From: Holophagaceae bacterium
Lineage (GTDB): Bacteria > Acidobacteriota > Holophagae > Holophagales > Holophagaceae
DNA length: 6,831 nt
Direction of reading: 5' to 3'
Assembly (NCBI GenBank): GCA_003158505.1
Contig: PMJK01000125.1
Span: 1-6,831 of the forward strand
A program made the translations under genes and the position numbers. Positions 1 through 4,371 of this stretch are shown here, one piece after another; position 1 is the first letter of the stretch; each line of letters opens with the position of its first letter. The notes under the pieces were generated by a model. It was not told where the DNA came from. It saw only the letters and a list, made by a program, of their open reading frames with translations, and made no database searches.

Positions 1-9
1 CCCTCCGAA

Positions 10-30
10 TTGAAGGGATGGTTCCTTCAA
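10..30. other. perfect 7-bp stem-loop at left edge
   Basis: TTGAAGG at 10-16 pairs exactly with CCTTCAA at 24-30 around a 7-base loop. No T-run follows on the + strand. It could be the 3' end signal of a gene lying left of the window, but that gene is not visible, so the role is open. Confidence 0.35.
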
Positions 31-61
31 CATGATCGGACCGCGGATCACTTCACCTGCA

Positions 62-104
62 CACATTATATATTAATTATTGAAATAAAAATACTTATAT
101 GTAT
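62..104 (+). promoter_or_regulatory. AT-rich promoter-like segment
   Basis: This segment is almost pure A/T inside otherwise GC-rich DNA. It contains TTGAAA (80-85), which resembles a -35 box, and TATATT (69-74), which resembles a -10 box, but the two are in the wrong order and no well-spaced pair was found. It could be an UP-element or a promoter read by another sigma factor. It lies about 375 bases before the DUF3494 start codon. The call rests on composition only. Confidence 0.25.
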
Positions 105-231
105 GGCCCGAATACTGCTCAATCAAGCAATCTGGCGCTTTGTCAGCAAGCAGGTTGAACCTTCCAGACCCCATCCAGGCGATCACCACAAGGAGTCAGC
201 CATTGGTGATGCATTCGAAAGCCTATCTGTT

Positions 232-302
232 GAACGGAGGGGTCTCGTTTCTCTTCGTCTCTCCTATCGCCGTTCGCAGAGGCTCGAAAACGGAGGTCTC
301 GG
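232..302 (+). repeat. imperfect direct repeat in the leader
   Basis: GAACGGAGGGGTCTCG (232-247) recurs as AAACGGAGGTCTCGG (288-302), differing mainly by loss of two G residues. Both copies carry an AGG-rich core. Between them CCGTT (270-274) can pair with AACGG (289-293). They could be protein-binding sites or alternative pairing partners in the mRNA leader. Chance is not excluded. Confidence 0.25.
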
Positions 303-479
303 CCATACCCCGTGCCCCTCCTCTGGCCGGTCCACGATCACGATCAGCCAATTATGGTCCCCGTGACGAACTGGGCTCCACCTGAAGATTCGAGCTCCCT
401 ATTCCCCCTTGATGTCGGCCGGACACACCCACCTGGGTTTGTGCTGTGCTCCCTTGAAAAACATGAAAGGAAACCCATT

Positions 480-1322
480 ATGAATAATCTTCGAAAGCAT
501 CTCTCCACATGGTTGATTGGAACGGCTGCGCTGCTCTTCGGCGTCTCGCCGGCTTGGGCCCAGGTGTCCCTGGGCGCAGCTGCACCCTTCGCGATCCTGG
601 GCGGCACGGCGGTGACCTTGACCGTCGGTTCCGTGACCGTCGGAGACGTTGGCGTCTTCCCCGGAAGTGCCTACACCAATACCGGCGACCTCGTCTCGGG
701 GGCAGTGCCTCCTGCCACCAATGCAGCCGCTGTGCTGGCGCACTCGGACTTCCTCAATGCCTACGCGACGCTCCAGCTTGAGTCCGCGACCTGCACCGCG
801 ACACCGGGCACCCTGGCAGGCCTGACCCTTCCGCCGGGCGTCTACTGCACCGACGCCGTGGCCAAGGCAGGCACCTTGATCCTCAACGGGCCCGCCACCG
901 GCGTCTGGGTGTTCCTCGTCCCTGGGCTTGGGGACAAGGGGGCGCTCACAGCCACCAATTTCTCCGTGGTCATGACCGGGGGCGGCGTGCCCTGCAACGT
1001 CTTCTGGGTACCGGGCGGCGCCGTGACCCTCACGACCTCGGCCTTCAAGGGCAACATCCTCGCGGGTGATCCCATCAACGGTTCCATCACCATGACAGGT
1101 GGCACCCTGGCCGGCCGGGCCTTGGCGAACGTCGCCATCACCATGACCGGCGCCACCGTCATCAGCTGCCAGGCGCTTTCCGTCCCCCCGTGCGACTGCA
1201 CGAAATACCACGAGTGGGAAAAGGATCACGACAAGGACTGCAAGGATGGCAAGGACGGCAAGGACGGCAAGGGCGACAAGGATTGCAAGGATGGCCATGA
1301 CGGCAAGGACGGCCACAGGTAA
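480..1322 (+). CDS. secreted DUF3494 (ice-binding-like) protein with Lys/Asp/Gly-rich tail
   Basis: The protein has 280 residues. The ATG at 480 is chosen because AAAGGAA lies about 7 bases upstream and because the product then begins with a textbook signal peptide: positive LRKH, a hydrophobic core, and cleavage after Ala-Trp-Ala at residue 27. Residues 29 to about 230 match the DUF3494 / ice-binding-like family (PF11999): LGAAAPFAILGG near the start, VGDVGVFPGSA, LPPGVYC (117-123), the VWVFLV strand (142-147), CNVFWVPGGAVTL (172-184), FKGNILA (189-195), and GRALA before the final strand. The family forms a beta-solenoid. Some members bind ice and others are cell-surface or adhesive proteins, so ice binding itself is not shown. 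Six cysteines (105, 123, 172, 230, 238, 240) lie in or just after the domain. The last 30 residues are a polar triplet-repeat tail unusual for the family core. There is no sortase or membrane anchor. A hairpin follows the gene at 1371. Confidence 0.88.
   Translation: MNNLRKHLSTWLIGTAALLFGVSPAWAQVSLGAAAPFAILGGTAVTLTVGSVTVGDVGVFPGSAYTNTGDLVSGAVPPATNAAAVLAHSDFLNAYATLQLESATCTATPGTLAGLTLPPGVYCTDAVAKAGTLILNGPATGVWVFLVPGLGDKGALTATNFSVVMTGGGVPCNVFWVPGGAVTLTTSAFKGNILAGDPINGSITMTGGTLAGRALANVAITMTGATVISCQALSVPPCDCTKYHEWEKDHDKDCKDGKDGKDGKGDKDCKDGHDGKDGHR
1230..1319 (+). repeat. triplet-repeat tail of the DUF3494 protein (X-Lys/His-Asp)
   Basis: Residues 251-280 divide into ten consecutive triplets, mostly of the form Gly/Cys/Asp - Lys/His - Asp. 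The central block is three collagen-like Gly-Lys units. Cys254 and Cys269 occupy first positions and are exactly 15 residues apart. The DNA is correspondingly repetitive (AAGGACGG and AAGGATGG units), so copy number could vary by slippage. With alternating Lys and Asp the tail is a polyampholyte. Binding of metal, polysaccharide or ice-crystal edge is conjecture. Confidence 0.6.
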
Positions 1323-1370
1323 GCCTTCCACCCACGAAGCAAGAGAAAAAACCCGAGTCTGAATGAAGCA

Positions 1371-1419
1371 GGGCACTCCTTTCTCCCCGTTGAAAGGTCA
1401 GCGGGGAGTTGGAGTGCTC
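1371..1419 (+). terminator. strong two-part hairpin after the DUF3494 gene
   Basis: GCACTCC (1373-1379) pairs with GGAGTGC (1411-1417), extended by G-U and G-C outside. After a small TTT/TT internal loop, CTCCCCG (1383-1389) pairs with CGGGGAG (1402-1408) around a 12-base loop. That gives about 16 paired positions, much stronger than anything else in the window. No T-run follows, so it is not a classical intrinsic terminator. It could still end or protect the DUF3494 mRNA, or sit in the leader of the phosphofructokinase mRNA whose start is 105 bases on. Confidence 0.5.
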
Positions 1420-1509
1420 ATGCCCTGGGTGAAGGAAAACAATTTGGGCACTCGAATGTGACCTGACCATTTATGGCATCGTGCAAGGGAGGGATTGCAG
1501 GATTCCTCC

Positions 1510-1515
1510 AGGAGG
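1510..1515 (+). promoter_or_regulatory. ribosome binding site that fixes the phosphofructokinase start
   Basis: AGGAGG lies 9 bases before the ATG at 1525. The frame is open back to a TTG at 1495, but that codon lacks a comparable site, so 1525 is preferred. Confidence 0.75.
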
Positions 1516-1524
1516 CGGGTTCCC

Positions 1525-2727
1525 ATGGCCAGTGTGAAAACGACCAAAGGTGTCATAGGCATTCTCACGGGGGGCGGCGACGTCCCCGGTCTCAATCCCG
1601 CCATCCGCGCGGTCACCATCCGGGCCCTGGGCGAAGGCTACAAAGTGGTGGGCATCCGCCGCGGCTGGGCGGGCCTGGTGAACCTGGCCCGTGATCCCCT
1701 GGCGGACAACAGTGAGTGGGTGCAGACCCTCACGGAGGAGGTCGTCAACCGCGCCGGTCGAACGGGCGGCACCTTCCTCCACAGCTCGCGCACCAATCCC
1801 ATGTCCGTCAAGCGGGACGCCGTGCCGGAGCACCTGAAGGATGGCTACACCGAGGATGTGAACGACCTCATACCGGAGGTGCTCAAGAATCTCGCCTTCC
1901 TCGGCATTGACCACCTGATTCCCATCGGCGGCGATGACACCCTCAGCGTGGCCGTGCGTCTCTACCGGGAAGGGGTGAAGGTCATCGCCATCCCCAAGAC
2001 CATGGACAACGACGTGCCAGGGACGGACTACTGCATCGGCTTCAGCACCTGTGTCACCCGCACCATTGAAATGGTGAACCGCCTGCGTACCAGCGCCGGC
2101 TCGCATGAGCGGTTCCTGGTGGTGGAGGTGTTCGGTCGCTACGCTGGCTTCACGGCCATGCTCCCGACCATGGCTGGAGCCGCCAACCGCTGTGTGATCC
2201 CCGAGCACCCCTTTGACATCGAAAACCTCACGGAACTGCTGTCGCGGGACCGGTACCGCAATCCCAGCAAGTACGCCATCGTCCTGGTGTCCGAGGGAGC
2301 CAAGATCGGAGGGAGCATGGTCTTCAGCGACCACTCCCTGGACGCCTTCGGACATGCCAAGCTGGGGGGGATCGGGGATCTGGTCTCGGCTGAGCTGCAG
2401 GCGCTGAGCCCCAAGTACAATCAGGGCCGGACGGTGAATGTCATCAACCAGAAGCTGGGCTACCTGGTCCGCGGCGGAGACCCCGATGCCATCGATTCCA
2501 TCGTCCCGATGGCCTATGGGAATCTGGCCCTGGACCTCATCCTGAAGGGAGTGCACGGCCGGTTGGTGGTGCTCCGCAATGGACGCTACGACAACGTCCC
2601 AGTCGACGTGGTGACGAGCAGCAAGAAGCTGGTGAACGTCGAGAAATTCTACAGCACCGAGCGCATGCGGCCCCACTACCACAACGTTTTCGAGATGGCG
2701 CCACTGTTCATCATGACCAGCGACTGA
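1525..2727 (+). CDS. pfp: 6-phosphofructokinase, predicted pyrophosphate-dependent (EC 2.7.1.90 type)
   Basis: This cytoplasmic enzyme of 400 residues phosphorylates fructose 6-phosphate to fructose 1,6-bisphosphate in glycolysis. The PPi form is reversible and also serves gluconeogenesis. Visible family motifs are the N-terminal phosphate-binding loop GGGDVPGLN (16-24), IGGDDT (134-139), PKTMDND (157-163) with the catalytic Asp161, EVFGRYAG (201-208) where most relatives have Met before GR, and SEGA (256-259). The two donor-selecting positions, equivalent to E. coli Gly104 and Gly124, are Asp138 and Lys158 here. In characterised PFKs that Asp/Lys pair goes with pyrophosphate and Gly/Gly with ATP. 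The wording around these motifs resembles the mixed-substrate group III PFKs. The start is fixed by AGGAGG at 1510. The next gene begins 66 bases after the stop. The PFK family is certain; the donor is inferred from residues only. Confidence 0.93.
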   Translation: MASVKTTKGVIGILTGGGDVPGLNPAIRAVTIRALGEGYKVVGIRRGWAGLVNLARDPLADNSEWVQTLTEEVVNRAGRTGGTFLHSSRTNPMSVKRDAVPEHLKDGYTEDVNDLIPEVLKNLAFLGIDHLIPIGGDDTLSVAVRLYREGVKVIAIPKTMDNDVPGTDYCIGFSTCVTRTIEMVNRLRTSAGSHERFLVVEVFGRYAGFTAMLPTMAGAANRCVIPEHPFDIENLTELLSRDRYRNPSKYAIVLVSEGAKIGGSMVFSDHSLDAFGHAKLGGIGDLVSAELQALSPKYNQGRTVNVINQKLGYLVRGGDPDAIDSIVPMAYGNLALDLILKGVHGRLVVLRNGRYDNVPVDVVTSSKKLVNVEKFYSTERMRPHYHNVFEMAPLFIMTSD

Positions 2728-2793
2728 TGTTCCCACAGAATGAATCCGATGCTGTTCGTTGACGCTCATCTAGAGTCTGAGCCTGGGGGCACC

Positions 2794-3711
2794 ATGGCGA
2801 CGGTGGGCCTGAGACGGGTGGTGGTGGCCGGTGGCACGGGGCTGGTGGGTCGGCCCTTGGTAAAGGCCCTGACCGAGCGGGGCACCCAGGTCATCGTGCT
2901 CTCCCGGAATCCAGAGAGGCTGGAGCTACCCAGTGGCGCCACGGCCCAGAGGTGGGAACGCCTTGCCAACCTGCTGGACGGTACGGATGCCGTCATCAAC
3001 TTGGCGGGCGAAGGCATCGCAGACAGGCGCTGGAGTGCCGCCCGCAAAGCCGCCATCCGCGACAGTCGCTTCGACGCCACATCTAAGCTGGTGGCGGCCA
3101 TGCGCGCCTGTGCCCATCCGCCGAAGGCCCTGGTGAACGCCTCGGCCATCGGGTACTACATCCCCAAGGGTGAGATTCCGGTGGATGAAAGCGCCGCGCC
3201 GGGAGCAGGTTTTCTCGCTGAGGTTTGCCAGGCCTGGGAAGCGGAGGCCATGGCCGCTTCGGCCCTGGGGATACGGGTGTCCATCGTGCGCATCGGTGTG
3301 GTGCTGGCACGGGAAGGCGGCGCCCTGCCGAAGATGGCCCTGCCCGTGCGCTGGTTCGTGGGTTGCAAACTCGGCTCCGGGAGCCAAGGCCTCAGCTGGA
3401 TCCACCTGGATGATCTCCTGGCCATGCTCATCGAGGCCGCGCAGAACCCCGCCTGGCAGGGCGTCTTCAATGGCACCGCACCGCAACCACTCAGCAACGA
3501 GGCCTTCACGGCCCTCATCGCCAATCGGCTTCACCGCCCGCTGCTGCCCGTCCCTGGCTTCCTCACCACGGCTGCCACCCAGCTGCTGTTGGGCGAAATG
3601 GCAGAGGCCCTGCTGCTCCAGGGTGTCTTTGTACTACCTGCCCACGCACAGTCTCTGGGATTCCAGTTCCGCTTTCCCACAGCCCAGGGAGCCCTGGAGG
3701 ATCTTTTGTAA
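2794..3711 (+). CDS. TIGR01777-family NAD(P)-binding epimerase-like protein (SDR, YfcH/SDR39U1 type)
   Basis: This is a protein of 305 residues, the normal length for the family. It has an N-terminal Rossmann fold with the dinucleotide-binding GGTGLVG (13-19), then the family hallmarks RRWSAARK (78-85), NASAIGYY (115-122) with the SDR-like tyrosine, WEAEA, and GSGSQGLSWIHLDD (194-207). A C-terminal DUF1731-like segment runs through LLGEMAEALLLQGVFVLP. The family is widespread, is annotated as nucleoside-diphosphate-sugar epimerase, and has no firmly established substrate. The ATG at 2794 is preferred over the in-frame ATG at 2740. The extra 18 residues precede the beta strand that normally opens the fold, and no ribosome binding site stands before 2740, while a weak GGGGG lies 4 bases before 2794. 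It follows the phosphofructokinase gene by 66 bases on the same strand, so co-transcription is possible but a metabolic link is not evident. Confidence 0.88.
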   Translation: MATVGLRRVVVAGGTGLVGRPLVKALTERGTQVIVLSRNPERLELPSGATAQRWERLANLLDGTDAVINLAGEGIADRRWSAARKAAIRDSRFDATSKLVAAMRACAHPPKALVNASAIGYYIPKGEIPVDESAAPGAGFLAEVCQAWEAEAMAASALGIRVSIVRIGVVLAREGGALPKMALPVRWFVGCKLGSGSQGLSWIHLDDLLAMLIEAAQNPAWQGVFNGTAPQPLSNEAFTALIANRLHRPLLPVPGFLTTAATQLLLGEMAEALLLQGVFVLPAHAQSLGFQFRFPTAQGALEDLL

Positions 3712-3755
3712 GGGAAGAAATATTCCTCGCCCTTCAGGACCTGCCTGCTGTTGGA

Positions 3756-4043
3756 TTAGTCCAGAACGACAATGAACCCCGTGGGTTGGCCCTCTTGCAT
3801 CACCTGGAAGTAAGTTTCGTTCTGGATATGTTTTTCGAATTCCAGATAGGGTCGCGCCTCAAAGGCATTGCTCTCGGGGACGATGAACACATGAATCCCA
3901 TGTGGGCTTGGATGGTGCTCCCTGTATTCCCTGCAGGGACGAGAGGGGACCCAGGTGTTCAAGAAGGTGTCCTCGAAATCGAACCGATCTTTTACCTCGA
4001 TCTTCCCTAGCTCTTCTGTGTGATTGAACACCAGCGCATGCAT
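3756..4043 (-). CDS. orphan hypothetical protein, 95 residues
   Basis: I do not recognise this protein. The start at 4043 (Met-His-Ala) is chosen because AGGAGG stands four bases upstream. The frame stays open to 4178, but the extra residues are proline-rich and do not look coding. The product is soluble-looking, with no signal peptide or membrane segment. It is acidic to neutral, rich in His, Phe and Glu, with HPSPHGIHVFIVPE (45-58) in the middle and a beta-strand-like end (GFIVVLD). It has a single cysteine (37). Base composition is roughly half GC, clearly lower than the flanking genes, which suggests late acquisition or relaxed selection. It converges with the epimerase gene (44 bases between stops) and lies downstream of the helicase gene on the same strand. 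An antisense frame at 3786-4010 is a shadow. That it is a real gene is supported mainly by the ribosome binding site and protein-like composition. Confidence 0.5.
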   Translation of the reverse strand: MHALVFNHTEELGKIEVKDRFDFEDTFLNTWVPSRPCREYREHHPSPHGIHVFIVPESNAFEARPYLEFEKHIQNETYFQVMQEGQPTGFIVVLD

Positions 4044-4047
4044 GTGT

Positions 4048-4053
4048 CCTCCT
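4048..4053 (-). promoter_or_regulatory. ribosome binding site deciding the orphan gene start
   Basis: On the - strand the sequence reads AGGAGG, then ACAC, then ATG. The spacing of four bases is short but workable. It is the only good site in the frame and argues for the 95-residue product over a 140-residue one starting at 4178. Confidence 0.5.
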
Positions 4054-4168
4054 GGATCAGAACCCCAGACCCTCGGATCCTTGCCGGCATCGATGGGAGG
4101 ACACAGGGAATTGGGCTGCTTGTTCGGAAACACGGGTTGAATCAAAGGAAGTTTATCCAATACTGCAG

Positions 4169-4237
4169 TTACCACCATTCAAAGTCTTGGGGGGTGAAGT
4201 CCAAACCCAACGCTTCAAGGGCCATATTCCACCCCAT
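4169..4237 (-). other. possible 22-codon small ORF or gene remnant
   Basis: Read on the - strand, an ATG at 4237 opens a 22-residue frame ending in TAA at 4169. It contains ALEALGLDFTPQDFEWW, which looks more like a real protein C-terminus than random translation. The frame is closed by TAG just upstream, so it could be a small protein or the last codons of a decayed gene. Only a weak AGGGA stands upstream. I cannot assign a family. Confidence 0.15.
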
Positions 4238-4247
4238 GGGGGAGAAT
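4226..4247. repeat. dyad centred on CCCCATGGGG
   Basis: A 10-base perfect palindrome (4232-4241) is flanked by ATTC (4226-4229) and GAAT (4244-4247), which also pair, with two mismatched positions between. Such a two-part dyad fits a protein operator or a short hairpin. It lies about 185 bases before the orphan gene start. Confidence 0.35.
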
Positions 4248-4291
4248 CCCTAATGTCAGATCTACCTGGGGTCATGCAATGGGTAAATTCA

Positions 4292-4343
4292 CCAAAAGGT
4301 CATTAGCCCCCTTGGTCACGTAAGCTGACCTCGTTTCTTTTGG
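4292..4343 (-). terminator. compound inverted repeat after the helicase gene
   Basis: CCAAAAG (4292-4298) pairs with CTTTTGG (4337-4343). Nested inside, GGTCA (4314-4318) pairs with TGACC (4326-4330) around a 7-base loop. A further GGTCA at 4298-4302 could compete for the same partner. It begins 28 bases beyond the helicase stop codon on the - strand, where a transcript end is expected. There is no clean T-run on that strand; on the + strand the inner hairpin is followed by a T-rich stretch (4331-4341). A terminator is plausible but unproven. Confidence 0.35.
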
Positions 4344-4371
4344 TATCCATGAAGCGAGGGGATCGCAACCG

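Larger units (their letters stand above)
1..479. other. gene-free leader region upstream of the DUF3494 gene
   Basis: No convincing gene lies here. The open frames on the + strand (from 10 and from 140) give low-complexity, arginine/serine/proline-rich translations without a recognisable domain or a good ribosome binding site. The frame of the downstream gene is open back to 312, but the peptide before residue 1 of the called start does not look like a signal peptide. The stretch contains a perfect 7-bp hairpin at its left edge, an AT-rich segment around 62-104, an imperfect direct repeat (232-247 and 288-302), and a dyad CGGCCA/TGGCCG (300-305 with 324-329). If transcription starts near the AT-rich segment, the mRNA leader would be more than 350 bases long. 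I do not recognise a known riboswitch. Confidence 0.6.
4044..4371. other. lower-GC intergenic stretch between the helicase and orphan genes
   Basis: These 328 bases hold no confident gene. GC content falls to about 42-50 per cent by rough count, against well over 60 per cent in the helicase gene. The stretch contains a compound inverted repeat just after the helicase stop (4292-4343), a dyad centred on CCCCATGGGG (4226-4247), and a short open stretch with protein-like wording (4169-4237, - strand). The sequence looks like eroded or imported DNA that now holds the 3' end of one transcript and perhaps the promoter of the orphan gene. Confidence 0.5.

Noticed and set aside
1230..1319. Asp-rich tail of the DUF3494 protein as EF-hand or dockerin calcium-binding loops
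   Set aside because: The DxDxDG spacing of true calcium loops is not present; Lys alternates with Asp instead.
399..1376. 325-codon open frame on the - strand opposite the DUF3494 gene
   Set aside because: Its apparent hydrophobic start (repeated Ala-Val-Leu) is just the antisense of the Lys/Asp/Gly repeat. There is no family match and the + strand gene is convincing.
1444..1474. TTGGGC ... ATTTAT as a sigma-70 promoter for the phosphofructokinase gene
   Set aside because: Both boxes are poor and the spacing is 19 bases, so it cannot be supported.
1473..1485. TGGCAT...TGCA as a sigma-54 promoter
   Set aside because: The spacing between the GG and GC elements is too short for the -24/-12 pattern.
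1471..2769. 432-codon open frame on the - strand opposite the phosphofructokinase gene
   Set aside because: It is rich in His, Val, Gly and Asp and has no domain. The + strand frame carries all phosphofructokinase motifs, so this is a GC-driven antisense shadow.
3711..3733. AGGG/CCCT hairpin between the convergent genes as bidirectional terminator
   Set aside because: The stem is only four base pairs plus an imperfect inner helix, with no T-run. It is too weak to list as a feature.
3786..4253. Two + strand open frames opposite the orphan gene
   Set aside because: They have no good ribosome binding site and methionine/phenylalanine-rich antisense-like wording. The - strand frame has AGGAGG and is preferred, though certainty is moderate.
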